DNA from: Phascolarctos cinereus
Taxonomy: Eukaryota > Chordata > Mammalia > Diprotodontia > Phascolarctidae
Direction of reading: 5' to 3'
Assembly (NCBI RefSeq): GCF_002099425.1
Contig: NW_018344024.1
Span: 3,773,001 to 3,837,000 of the forward strand
Length of the DNA: 64,000 nt
Made by a program: the position numbers and the translations under genes
Notes under the pieces: generated by a model
What the model was told of the DNA's origin: nothing
The model's database searches: none
What the model saw: the letters and a program-made list of their open reading frames with translations, nothing else
Part shown: one piece after another, positions 34,100-45,775 of the stretch
Numbering within the stretch: position 1 is the stretch's first letter
Layout of the letters: every line of letters starts with the position of its first letter

Positions 34100-34570
34100 A
34101 ACTCTGATGCACCCCCCTCCCATTGACCAGACTAAATACTCCTGAGGAGTGGAGCAAGGAAAGACCATGCAGTGTGATATGAATGGAGTGTTCTGCCCAA
34201 AACATCAGGTTGGCTATGATAATTCAGGCTAATGATCATTGGCTGGGAATGTGGAGTGAAGCTGAAAGGCCAGAGGAAGAAGATTGTTCTGGGTCAGAAG
34301 CAAGGATTAATACTAAGATGCAGATGAGGAATGAACAAAGAAGTATTACTTGAAAGGTCCCATATCATTATGACAGAGAGGAATTGAAATAAAGGCAAAA
34401 TTCACTTGGGAGGTACCTACATATTTTTGTGACTAGCTATCTGATTCTTCTTCTCAACTAAAACTGTGCAAGTCCAAAAACATTATTCTTTAATAAAGTG
34501 ACTGTCTTTAAGTGACAATAGACACTAAGGTAAGTCATTGGTTGTCTCAAGATTCTCAAACCTGAGACTA
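34100..34570 (+). mobile_element. Candidate old retroviral LTR (fossil)
   Basis: About 470 bp, GC-richer than its flanks, with an AATAAA at 34,492-34,497 in an LTR-like context (TTTAATAAAGTGACTGTC) some 70 bp before the presumed end. No paired LTR, internal region or clear target duplication is seen. If real it is an old solo LTR of ERVL or MaLR kind. Ends are approximate. Confidence 0.3.
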
Positions 34571-34934
34571 TGAGCCAACAGGGTTGTTCGCTGCTGCCTA
34601 ATGTGTATCACACACCTCTTTGTTCTTTTGGTTAGAGGAATATAGAATGGATCAATAAACCTTTGAAGCAAAGATCTGAACAGTAGCTAGATAAAGAGAT
34701 GATTGCCATAATCATAAAACTAGCAAGGTACCAGCATTTAAGGGCAGCAATCCACTCCAGTACCTTTCATCTGTTGCTGCCTATCCATCAAAAATGTCAT
34801 TAATCTTAGAATTCACAAAACAAATTAGAATTCAGAAAACAAATAGTGTGGTCATATAACACACAAATACACTTCAACACACAGACTTCTATCAGATTTC
34901 CATAAAGGAGAAATGGAAAGCCATCTAAATGCAA

Positions 34935-34950
34935 TGGAGAGAGAGGAGAG

Positions 34951-35013
<63 letters not shown>

Positions 35014-35095
35014 AAGAGGAGGAGGAGGAGGAGGAGGAGGAAGAGGAGAGGACAGGAGAAGAGGGGAGAGGAGAGAGGAAAATCTATTAATGTGG
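34935..35095. repeat. (GA)n and (GGA)n purine tract
   Basis: A run of about 37 GA units, then GGA/GAGGA repeats to about 35,080. The frames on both strands here are artefacts. A mirror-symmetric purine tract of this size could form triplex (H-) DNA. Confidence 0.97.
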
Positions 35096-35149
35096 TTAAG
35101 ACCAAAAATAGAGAGATCTTTTTCCTACTAGTGTATCACTATGCATTGC

Positions 35150-35348
35150 AGGCTTTGTGTGTAGTAATGGAAAGACCTGTATTTGAAGTCACAGGACCTG
35201 TATTCTTAACCTAGCTTTACCACTGATTACTTGTATGACTTTGGATGAGTCATTTAAACACTGCACTCCTCAGTTTACTCAATTGTAAAATGAGAGCTCT
35301 AGATTGAATAACCTCTAAGGTCCTTTCCATCTCTAAATTTGTGATCCA
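35150..35348 (+). repeat. MIR3-type SINE, plus strand
   Basis: TGACTTTGGATGAGTCATTT, CTCAGTTTACTCAATTGTAA, then ACCTCTAAGGTCCTTTCCAT and CTCTAAATTTGTGATCC, is the MIR3 order with its typical ending. Confidence 0.8.
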
Positions 35349-35605
35349 ACAAAATTTAGAAATGCAATAAGCAAAATAAAATTAAATTTTGAGCAACTTG
35401 TCACAAAGTAACATTCAAAGAGAATTTGTGAGTAGGAACTTCCCAATAATCTGAGTGACAAGTTTATACATTTACCAGTATTTAGAAGATATGTCCTCAA
35501 ATGAATTTGTTGATCCACATTAATAATACTTACAGCTGACATTTTGGTGCTATATGTTTATTTGTTTAAGTGTGGTTGTTGTTCCTGTTGTTGTTGTTGT
35601 TGTTC

Positions 35606-35826
35606 AATCATTTCAGTCATGTCTGACTTTTCATGACCCTATATGGAGTTTTCTTGGCAAAGATACTAGAATGGTTTGCCATTCTTTTCTCTAGTGGACT
35701 AAGGCAAACAGAGGTTAAGTGATTTGCCAGAGTTATAAAGCTAGTGTGATTCTGAGGCCAGATTTGAACTGGGGTCTTGCTGAGTCTAGGCCCAGCATTC
35801 TATCCACTAAGCCACCCAGCTACCTC
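35606..35826 (-). repeat. RTE-tailed tRNA SINE, minus strand
   Basis: CAGTCATGTCTGACTTTTCA (RTE end), TTTTCTTGGCAAAGATACTA, TGGTTTGCCATTCTTTTCTC, then GATTTGAACTGGGGTCTTGC and CTAAGCCACCCAGCTACCTC (tRNA head), all antisense. Full length. A (GTT)n run precedes it at 35,577-35,605, the reverse complement of the AAC tail typical of this SINE. Confidence 0.92.
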
Positions 35827-35955
35827 TAAGGTAAACAGAGATTAAGTGACTTGCCCAAGGTCACACAGCTAGAAAGTTTTTTGAGGCTAGATTTGAACTC
35901 AGGTCTTTCTGGTTCCAGGCCCAGTACTCTATTCACTAAGCCATCTCCCTGCCTA
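35827..35955 (-). repeat. Second SINE head in tandem, minus strand
   Basis: GGTAAACAGAGATTAAGTGA, CTTGCCCAAGGTCACACAGC, GATTTGAACTCAGGTCTTTC, then CTATTCACTAAGCCATCTCC repeats the head half of the adjoining SINE in the same orientation. It is better preserved in its B-box region (GTCACACAGCTAG) than the first head, so it is a second copy or an old tandem duplication that later diverged. Confidence 0.85.
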
Positions 35956-36014
35956 ATATGTATGTATATACACATATATTTTTTATTTGATTCTGATAAA
36001 AATTCTGAAGAAAA

Positions 36015-36152
36015 TCTAAAAAGTAGTATTATTCCCATTTTTCAGGTAAGGATACTGAGACTCAAAGGCTTTTGTCACACATACAGTTAATTGTTAAAAC
36101 CAAGTTTTCTTTGCTTTCAAACCAGGACCTCATTCATTCCACTATACTATGT
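36015..36152 (-). repeat. MIR-type SINE fragment, minus strand
   Basis: ATTCCCATTTTTCAGGTAAG, GATACTGAGACTCAAAGGCT and AACCAGGACCTCATTCATTC follow the antisense MIR order. Confidence 0.65.
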
Positions 36153-36154
36153 AA

Positions 36155-37260
36155 GAACCACAGGCCAAATTGAACTATTTAACCAAGCCTAATTTCTTCA
36201 GAATATTAAAAATATGTATAAGAAATTAATCAGTAAATTTCCTTGATCAACTAGAGCTCACAGGGCAGTGAGCCTTGATTTGGGACTTCATGCAAATCTG
36301 AAATTTCTGTAAAGTGTATGGATATTCAGATTTATAGCCTCCATAAGAGATTTGAAGGCTTCTTTCTATTCAGGGATGCCCAGTGATGCCATAATTGAGT
36401 ATGAGGACATCTGCTTATATCTCATCTATTGTAAATTAATTAATTGGCTTTGACTGTTGTGGATTAGAGCCTGTGCTCTAGTGCAAAGTACTAAAGCATC
36501 TAAAATGAAATTTTCCTGCAGAACTGGCTCTTTTCAGAGGACAGCCCAAAAAGAGCCATTCCAGGTTTTAGGACTGGGAAATCCCATGCAGGTATAAGGC
36601 CTTTCCTGACCTAGGGTATTCTAATGACTATATTGGAGGCAAAGGAAATGAGCAGTTTTATGTTCTGTGACACAGTAGGATATTTTTGAACTCTGAGCAT
36701 CTGTCCCCAGATACTGAGACGAAGCAGTGTCTTAGATAGTCAGTGACTTGGACAGTCAGTGTCATAACCGCTCATGCCAAGAGATGGCAGCCTGGTCAGC
36801 TAAAAGACAGGAGTTTCTGACATTCAGCTTTTAGAAGGTGAATTATAATTCCCAGGATCCAAGGGGTGGGACCCTGTCATAGAAAAGAATGACAAAGGCG
36901 TCTTGTAGGTCCACATACTCGAAACCACGATACCCCAGAAGAGGAGAAACATATAGCCAAGTAGTAGGAGTTCCTGAACATCAGACTTCTGAAGAGAAGA
37001 GGGGAATTCCTGTGTAGTGATGATTTAATTGCACAATGAAGGTCAGATGGGAAAAGGATTGCCTTTATAGCAACCTCACATCAATTTTCTTTCTGGGAGG
37101 GAAGCTTGGGAAAGTCCAAGCCTTTAAGGTAGTAAAATAAGAGTGGAGATATAGGATGAAAGTGGGATTCAACTGAATTTCAGGAGAGTATAGGAACTCC
37201 AACTTCCTCCTGCAGATACTAAAGTCACATCAGACTGGTATACCTGAAAGAAAATATCTC
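36155..37260. other. Unidentified stretch with internal imperfect repeats
   Basis: 36,240-37,220 is more GC-rich than the window average and holds imperfect direct repeats: CAGGAGTTTCTGACATTCAG at 36,810 against TAGGAGTTCCTGAACATCAG at 36,965, and GTCAGTGACTTGGACAGTCA near 36,740. It has no known family signature. It could be an LTR-like fossil or a worn endogenous element, but no terminal repeats are seen. Confidence 0.35.
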
Positions 37261-38800
37261 TACTTATCTACACATTAAAGTTTTAAATTGTACTTTACTG
37301 TCAAACCAGACAAAAAACCAAAGGAAGGCAGCCAGCACATGGGGTGAACCATTAGTAGAACACTTAGGGGAAGATATGGATAAAGAGTTACATAAAACAG
37401 ACAGGAATGGACAGAGAGTAATTAGCATCATTGGAGGAAAAAAATCAATTTGATGAGTCACAGATACATTTCAATATTTAAGTATGATTATTATTTTAAT
37501 GATATTACATAGAAAAAAAAGTTGGCCCAATTAAGCAATATCTTTATAAGAAACCCATGATTACCCTCATTGTTAATTTAATTATTTTTGTAAAAGTCCA
37601 AACAAATCATTTTTAATGATTCTGACAGTGCCTAGTTGGAATTAAATGTAGTTGTCCAATACCAGATCCTACTTACTAATAACAAAACACCCCTGGTGCC
37701 ATATTAAGCAGCAGCAGAATACTGTAAAGTTAAGAGCATGCAAAAACACTGCAGCCAGGTAAAACTAATTTTAACATCATGAATACTTTTTAAAATAAAA
37801 ATTAGTATAGAATCATTAGCAGACCTGTTCTTTCATTTTGGAATCTCTTGTCATAAATGTCAAATTATTCACCAGAGGAATTCAATTGAACCAAAGGTTG
37901 ACTTTGACTTTTAAGGCATTCTCCTCAGTCCTGACATCTGTCAGTGGGATTGAGTTTTATTCCTATCTGTGCCAATAACCACATAGTTTATCAGTGCATG
38001 TGACAGGTTTAACCTAGAAAAATATGCAATGCACTGGTATGAACATGAATGGTATCCTATCGGTACCCAGGGGAATGAGAAGGAAACCTGCATCATCCTT
38101 TTTGAATCAACACTCCTTCCACCTTCCCCCATCATCTGGACTGAGAAGACTAAATAGTTATCCTTAAAGACAGTCAGAGAATACACACACTGGGCTACCC
38201 CACATCTGCCCTTCCTTTTTTTTTTCACTCTCCCATCTCATCCCTATTCCAGTGTTGTATTCCTTTGCATACATAAGGACAAGGACATACTTCCTTGTTG
38301 CAGAAGTGGTGGTGAATTCTAATGAGAGAATATTCTTAACAAAACCTAAGACAATCATTTGGGGGTAATGTATTTCATTACTGAACAGTGAACACCTGAC
38401 CTAAGCTTTTATGAAGAGCACTTCAGCACTTCAGGCAGCAATATCAGAAATCAGCTGCAAACGTTAAACATTTGCTGCCCCATTATTGGTGAAAAGCAGG
38501 AGTTAATTGATCATACCTCAAATTTTGAGCTTTTGACAAAGGTGTAAAACCTATAAGGGTCAAGAAAAAGTCATAAAAACAAGTGTACATTGATGAAATA
38601 AGCCACCAAAAAAATGATGGTCATTCTATTAAGAAGTACTTACACAGGGACCCAAACTTTTCAGGGTAGACCCTGGCAGGGACTGCAAGAGTATGAAAAA
38701 GTATTCAGTTAAACAGAAGCCTATGCCAGCAAAGATTAAAAACCTCTCTGGCCCCAGTGAAACAATAACATCAGTTGCACAGGCAACCATCTGCCTGCTC
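37261..38800. other. Unique DNA with a candidate conserved non-coding element
   Basis: No repeat recognised. 37,490-37,770 is AT-rich but not low-complexity and holds CATTGTTAATTTAATTATTT (a SOX-like word beside homeodomain-like words), TTTTTAATGATTCTGACAGT and GCCATATTAAGCAGCAGCAG. No exon is evident at 37,900-38,400. Confidence 0.35.
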
Positions 38801-38814
38801 TCCAAACTTGGGGG

Positions 38815-38890
38815 GTGGGGTATGGAGTTTTAAGTGGCCAAATATGATCTCTAAGGTCCATTCCAGTTCCAAAATGCTCTGTCTAAATTA
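38815..38890 (+). repeat. L3/MIR3-type 3' end
   Basis: AAATATGATCTCTAAGGTCC then ATTCCAGTTCCAAAATGCTC is the shared ending of L3 (CR1) LINEs and MIR3. Confidence 0.55.
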
Positions 38891-40390
38891 TTTGATCTTC
38901 ATGAGTCAATATCAAGTGACCCTTTTACACTCCAGCTATTGTTGTTTTGCTCCATCAAACAAACATGTCTTTGTTTTGCTCTTCTTTGTGAAGGTACAAA
39001 TAAGAAAGAGTTAGTCAAAGCCCCTGGCACAGTGCTGGGCATTCCAGGAGAACTCAGTAAGTACAAATTGGCACACAGAATGCTAGATCCCTCCAATTAT
39101 ATCCATAAATGATTCACCAGTAACCCTAGAGAGTAAATACAAATATAATCAAAGGAAGAGGTTATAGGCTGGTGGGTTTTTTTATTATTAGGAAAATATT
39201 ACATTCCTCTCACATACAAAGGATGCACCATTGCATGCTTACATGCTTTTAACAGTTTTAACAAATTAATTATATTTTTTAGAAAGTGTAGACATTTTTA
39301 ACTATGCAAAAGGAAACAATATTTAGGACATAAAAGAAAAGAAAAATCTTTTGAGGTATGATAGTCTGTTGAATTGAAATTTATTGAATTCAACTGATTT
39401 TTTAAAACTTTGCATATAGTAGCTGTCTTCACAGTGGCAATAAGAATAAGTAAATATCTAAACTTATAGCTAGATGAAGTTTGTCAAAAGATGAAACATA
39501 TTGCTAGTGAAAGGGATAAGTATCCATAGAATGGGGAGAATAATGACACTCTAACAGGGGAGGTTTAAAAAAAATAAGGTTGACAGTGAATGTTGCAAGG
39601 TAATTTCTAAGTAGTACCAGATAGAGTAAATAGTTAAAAAGCAATAATTGTCAAAAAGTATTTAAAAATTTTAAGTGTAATTTCTTATTTAGAATTGTAT
39701 AACCAAAAAAATTCTTAAACTGTGTCTTGTTTTGTTTTCATTTGTCAATATTGATTTTAAAAAGAATTTAGTCATTCTGAGTTATGAATAGCTTAGTTGC
39801 AGGATTTTCTGAATCAGAATCACATGATATTATTAATGCTTTTCCAATTATTTGATTAGGAAAAAATAGGTCCAGAGAAGCTTTTCCTAAGTGATGAAAA
39901 ACTCTCTCACTGTATTTGAAATCTTTGTTGGACAACACTTCACCAAAAGAACATTCAAATATTCAAATCTACCTGTAATTTCATTGATCTCTAATGAAAA
40001 TAATAACCCATTTATGGCAGTCAATTTATTGTGGCTGTTTTCCATGTTTTCTCATAAGTTCACAAAATAGTATCCTAAGGTTCATCTTTACTTACTCCAG
40101 AGATCATAAGGATATCACCAGCAGATCACATTGCCTGTCCACACATTATTGCTTACTTCCACCACATGATTAGTCTACCTTTTTTGCTCACATATTTATT
40201 TGATAAAATCTTGTATACAGTTTCTAATTATTTGATATGGGGTACAGCACATTTATATTTACTATCTCTTTGCATTGTCCTTTGGGTCAATAATGTCAAA
40301 CTCAAATAGAAATGGAAACTACTGAATAATAAAAAGATCCATATAAGTACATATTGACTAGGAAAATCACATATTACCAACAAGAAGAGA
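38891..40390. other. Unique AT-rich DNA
   Basis: No repeat family or exon recognised. Confidence 0.4.
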
Positions 40391-40395
40391 TAGAG

Positions 40396-42874
40396 ATTTC
40401 CAGGAGCAGATCAAGCAATAAATGACCATAACTCTCCCATATTCATCTCCAAACAACCATAAAATATCACCCCAAAACAAATCCTGGAACAGAATAACCA
40501 GCAAAAAGATGGGGTAAACAATCTTTTAACTCAAGAAATTTGAAAGATCAGCAAGAAAGGTATGTTTCACTGGAGTAAAAGGGGAGTATAGTCCAGGAGA
40601 GGAAGCATCCCAGCAAGCCAACAGCAAGCGCCACCTCAGCAACAGATCCTGAACTACAGTGCAGTGGATCAGGCAAACAATAACACCAGGACCATCCTCA
40701 GCATAGCCAGGGAAACTGGCAGACTCCAGAGGCCAGGCATCCACGTGCTTCATGGTAGTCCCAGGAAAGTCAAAAAATACCCCATCTCTCTCAGCACATG
40801 CCAGACACCAGCACTAGGACCCTGGCTCAGCACCAGGAAAGCTAGTAGACCCCCTATAACATCCAGTAGCTCCAGTGACCCACTACCCCATCCCCTCAAC
40901 ACAGCACCAGAAACCAGGGTATCCCAAGGGCCTCAGGGCAACATAAGTGCAGCACCAGATAACCAAGGCCTGCAACCCCTGGCACAAGAGGCCTAAGAAA
41001 GTGTCCCTTTCACCCCAGGAGCACAGCTCAAATTTGAAAGAAAGGAAAAAGGCCAAAAGAGATGAGCTAAAAAACAGAAAAAGACTCTGACCATGGAAAG
41101 TTATTATGGTGAAAGGGAAGATCAAGACACAAACTCAGAAGAGGACAACAATATCAAAACACCTACGGGGAAAGCCCCAAGAAAAATAAGAAGTGGTCTC
41201 AAGCCAAGAAAGAAGTCATGAAAGAGCTCATAAAGGAGCTTAAAATCATATAAGAGATGTAGATGAAAAATTGGAAAGAGAAATGAGGTTGATGCAAGAG
41301 AATTATGAAAAAAGAGTCCATGGATTGAAAAAAGAAAACAACTGCTTAAAAAGTAGAATTGGCCAAATGAAAAGAAAGTACAAAAGCTAACTGAGTAAAA
41401 CAATTCCTTAAAAGTTAGAATCCAGCAAGTGGAAGCTAATGACTCTATGAGATATCAAGAATCAATCAAACAAATTCAAAAGAATGAAAAAAAAAGAATA
41501 AAATGCAAAATATCTCATTAGAAAAACAACTGATCTGGAAAATAATCCCAGGAGAAACAATGTCAGAATTATTAGATGACCTGAAAGCCACAATTGAAAG
41601 GAGGACCTGGACAGCATGTTTTAAGAAATTATCAAGGAAAACTGCCCTGATATCCTGGAACCAGTGAGCAAAACAGGCACCAATCACCTCAGGAAAGAGA
41701 TCCCAAAATAAAAAGTCCAAGGAACATTACAGCCAAATTACAGATTTCAGGTCATGGAAAAAATACTGCAAATGGCCAGAAAGAAATAATTCAAATATTA
41801 GGGAGCCACAAGCAGGATTACACATCTTTATACATTAAAGGATCAAATGTCATGGAACATGATATTCCTGATGGCAAAGAAACTAGGACTACAACCAAGA
41901 ATCACCTACCTGATGAAGCTAAGCACAATACTTCAAGGGAAAAAATGGTTATTCAATGAAGTAGAAGGATTTCAAGCTTTCATAAGGAGAAGACCAGAAT
42001 TTAACTAAAAAAAAAATCTCTAATATCAATATTCAAGAGAAATCTAAAAAGGCAAAAAGAAAACATAAGGAATTCAATGGAGTGAACTGTTTACATCTCT
42101 ACATGGGAAGATGATACTTGTAATTCTTAAAAATTATACCACTAATAGTATAGCTAGGCAGAATATTCAGAGAAGGTAAAGTTATTGGGTGAATTTGAGG
42201 GAATGAGATAAAAAAATTAAGGGATGAGAAATAGGAGTACACTGGGTACAGAAGGAAGGGTGAAGTCGAATGGGGGAAATTATTTCACATGAAAAGGCAT
42301 GAAAAACTTTTACTGTGGAGGGAAAGATGAGAGAATGGCTAATGGGCATTGCTTGAATCTTACTCTCATAAGTATTGACTCAAAGAGGGAATAATATACA
42401 CAATCCATTAAATGTAGACTCTATCTTACCTGACAGGAAAGGAGGGGAGGAGATTAACTAAAAGGTGTAGGGGGAGGAAGAACTGACAGAAGAGAGGACA
42501 GACCAGAGGAGGTGGTAGACAGAAGCAAAACACTGTTGAGGAGGAAAAGGATAAAAGGAGAGAGAGGACAAACAAGAGGAAAAATACAGTGGAGGGAAAT
42601 ACACAGTTAGTAATCATAACTGTGAATGGGGATGGGATGAAATCTGCCATAAAATGGAAGCTGACAGCAGAGTGGATCAAAAGCCAGAATCCCAAAATAT
42701 GTTATTTATAAGATACACATTGGAAGTAGAGAGACACACACACACAGAGTAAAGGTAAGGGACTGGAGCAGAATCTATTATGCTTCAGCTGAAGAAAAAA
42801 AAAAACAGGGGTAGCAATCTTGATCCTAATTAAAAGAGATAAGGAAGGAAACTACATCCTATTAAAATGATCAC
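40396..42874 (+). mobile_element. L1 LINE front part, plus strand (leader, ORF1, spacer, ORF2 start)
   Basis: A leader rich in AGCACCAG and CCAG words (40,580-41,090) is followed by ORF1 from about 41,090, an E-R-E-M-R-L-M-Q-E-N-Y-like coiled-coil at 41,275-41,320, and the RNA-binding domain (41,540-42,000). The spacer is at 42,020-42,580 and ORF2 starts near 42,600 (TGTGAATGGGGATGGGATGA; the plus strand reads like L1 endonuclease to 42,870). It belongs to a family with a different leader from the GGGGCAGAGCC group. ORF1 is broken. It ends where a younger L1 leader begins. Confidence 0.82.
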
Positions 42875-42876
42875 GA

Positions 42877-43240
42877 CTGGGGCAGAGCCAAGATGGTGGA
42901 GTAAAAGCAGTGACTTGCTTGAGCTGTCCCCCAAATACCTGTAAAAAAAAAAAGGCTCTAAAGAAATTCTAAAGCAGCAGAATCCACAAGAAGACAGAGT
43001 GAAACAAATGTCCAGCCCAAGACAACCTGGATGGTTGATCAGAAAGGTCTGGCTCACCAGGCTGGGAGAGAAACACAGTTCAATGTGGGTGCAAAGACAA
43101 AGACCAGGTCTCAGTGAACCTGCAGCAGGCCTCAGAGGACTGAATCACAAGCAGTTGTGGCAGTTTCCAGACTTCTCAACCCACAAACACCAAAAACAAC
43201 TTAGAAGATCAGTAGGAAAAGTCTGTGTCTGCAGTGAGAT
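42877..43240 (+). mobile_element. Stub of a younger L1 leader, plus strand
   Basis: Starts GGGGCAGAGCCAAGATGGTG at 42,879 and follows the leader for about 360 bp (GCAGTGACTTGCTTGAGC; CCAAGACAACCTGGATGGTT; AACCCACAAACACCAAAAAC). It leaves L1 text at about 43,240, with no ORF1, ORF2 or tail. A 5' end without a 3' end is unusual for an L1. Confidence 0.88.
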
Positions 43241-43280
43241 CTGTTGTTAGATATGTTTACATATGATATATATAAAATCT

Positions 43281-43281
43281 G

Positions 43282-43322
<41 letters not shown>
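43281..43322. repeat. (GT)n microsatellite
   Basis: About 20 GT units, between the L1 stub and the RTE fragment. Confidence 0.97.
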
Positions 43323-43324
<2 letters not shown>

Positions 43325-43334
43325 TGTATATCTA

Positions 43335-43890
43335 TATAATAAAATGTAAGACCCTCCTCAAGTACATAGCTATATATTCACAATACTGATGAATTGCCTC
43401 TATGGATTTTTCATTCAACTCCATATCATAGTCTGGACAATAAATATTCTTCTTCTACTTGGTTTCTCCTATGTTAATAGTTTGGCTAAATTGTTTAATA
43501 TGATTAGATTTAGAAAGTGCTAAACTCATTGTTCTGTGATTTGGTACAATCAACATACTATCATTTATAAACTGAGATATCTCAAAGACTTCATAAGCTT
43601 TAGGGAATCTCTCTTGAATTTGGATTATTTATTGGATTTCCATAAAAGTGGCAAATATCTTCATAAAGCATGCAATCCCACAAATGTGTTTCTTAGTGGG
43701 TATTAATGATCAATGAGTCTTCAAAGAAGGACATTCTAGCTATTTTATCTTTCAATTAATCTTGTACAATTTTTATAGGTACATAGAGAATACATTTTTG
43801 GGACATGAACCTTCAAAATGGCACATTGTTCCATTGATTCAATGCTTTTTTGTAGCCAACAAAGCATTAGCAAAATGGGGCCTTTTTATT
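43335..43890 (-). mobile_element. Probable RTE (BovB-like) LINE fragment, minus strand
   Basis: The minus strand reads FVGYKKALNQW near 43,840, resembling RTE F-x-D-Y-K-K-A-F-D, and FINDSMLIVPNH near 43,560, resembling F-A-D-D-I-V-L-I. NIGETK and YCPDYDMELNEKSIEAI follow. The order and spacing fit the RTE reverse transcriptase. It is worn, with stops, and the match is by eye only. Confidence 0.5.
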
Positions 43891-45160
43891 TAATGAAGAG
43901 GGAAGTTCAATTGACTGATGAAGTTGTAAACCAGGCTAAAGAGTTATTTTTAAAAAATGAAAAGAAAGGAAGTAGCTTGTAACTTGCTTTATTATATTTC
44001 ATTGTATATTTTCAGAAGATAAAAATATTCATGCAGAAGCTGCAGCTATAGAAGATGCAGATTAGATACATGTCTTACTTTTGCAATCTCAAAACATCTT
44101 CACTGGAAAAAAAAAAGGTACATAGGGAAGGAAAGATGCTGATTGAACTAAGTTAGAAAAGCACTGGTCAAGGCTTAAAGTCAGGACACCAGGCAATCTC
44201 TGGAAGGCCCATGATTATAGGCAGATTAGCAGAAAGCAGAAGTTCTTGGTGAGGATAGGATTAACATTAGGAACAACTGTATTTTCTTGAATATTTTGCT
44301 GCTAGGTATTTTTCTTATATGTAACTCTAAACCACATCTTATTCAAATTGACTTTGTCCATGTTTTTTTAATTATGATGCTCTTGGGGTGGAAAGAATAT
44401 TCTAAGGCTTTGTTAGGTTTTCCTTAAAAGGTATTAAAATGGTACTCCCTCAGGCATCTGATCATGAATTGGTAGCATGAGCAAGACGAGCACAGGAGAG
44501 ATTCATTAAGCTGAATTTAGGCTTTATTGTCATCAAATATCTTTTCCTTGTTCTTAATATATTTCCCTTGCTATAACATTTAAAACTTCTTCTGGTAAAT
44601 GGTCAAAGATCTAAGAATATACAACTCATCTTCAAATTTCAGACCTAAGCCACTATACTATCCTGATTAGCTCTGGCCTATTAAAGTTTTCCATATAAAC
44701 TTTAATTATACCCAACAAAACACATTTGTACATAGTAGCTGTTTAATAATACCTACTATATCATATTATATTGTATCATCTCATATTCTCTTGTATTCTT
44801 ATTCTAAATTTTTTCATTGATAATTTATAATTACATTTCTAAATATTATTGCTATTTAAATTTAGATATTAAGGAAGGAGTCATAATAGTTCCAGGGACA
44901 TCCTTAAGTAGATTTCAATTCCTTTTAAACTAAATTTTGAGATTTTATTGGATAGCCATTTACGACCATATTGTTGTTTTATATCACTTTCTGCAAACCA
45001 GGTTCTGTTGGCATAGTTGAATTCTCTTTTATTGAAAATTTTTTATAAAATTCTTGGCCCTGAAACAGAGAAAGAGATAATGGCTAGAAATAATGGGTCA
45101 AGTTTTCATCTCTATAAATGAACAAAGTGTCATCCAACAGTACCTATTGAAAAGACAGAT
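43891..45160. other. Unassigned AT-rich DNA
   Basis: Nothing identified. A short A run sits at 44,106-44,116. Confidence 0.4.
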
Positions 45161-45430
45161 ACAGGGGCAGAGTCAAGATGGCAGAGTAAAAGCAGTGACT
45201 TGCTTGAGCTCTCCCCCAAACACCTCCAAATACCTGTAAAAATTACTCTAAACAAATTCTAGAGTAGCAGAACCCACAAAAAAACAGAGTGAAACAAATG
45301 TCCAGCCTAAGACAATCTGGGCGGTTGATGGGAAAGGTCTGTCGCACCAGGCTGGAAGAGGAGTGCAGTTCAGCATGGGCTGTGCAGGCAAACCTGGAGC
45401 AGATCTCAGGCAAATGAATCACTTGCAGCT

Positions 45431-45775
45431 ATGGTGGTTTTCAGACTCCTCAACCTACAAATGCCAAAGACAACTGTCAGTAGGGAAAGTCTGTTGGACC
45501 TTGCTGAGAGAAAGGCACAGTCTGACCTCAGCCCTGGTGCAGTTCGTTGTAGCAGCAGAGGTGGCGGCGGCAGCAGAGGTGATAGCTATGTCTGGAACTC
45601 TCAGTCCACAGACAATGGACGGATTGAGCAGCTGATTAGAAGGGGATGGCAGGGATCTCTTTGCTTAGCCCATGCTTGGATCTGGGTCACAGTCCTGAGT
45701 GGCAGTCCTGGGGTGAGGAGGAATGCTGGTATGGTGGAGCTTGTGGTGGCAGTAAAGAGAAAACCCTCCTCATAG
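45431..45775 (+). other. Open frame in the L1 leader, sense strand
   Basis: A 114-codon frame that reads AWIWVTVLSGSPGVRRNAGM then VELVVAVKRKPSS near its end, the same peptide as in the leaders at 27.6 and 31.5 kb. Its upstream part (RCSSRGGGGSRGDS) comes from a GGC-rich repeat found only in this copy. Confidence 0.4.

Noticed and set aside
40664-40996. 110-codon Ser/Pro/Thr-rich frame
   Set aside because: It lies in the CAGCAC-rich leader directly upstream of L1 ORF1 and has no homologue that I recognise. Kept as leader only.
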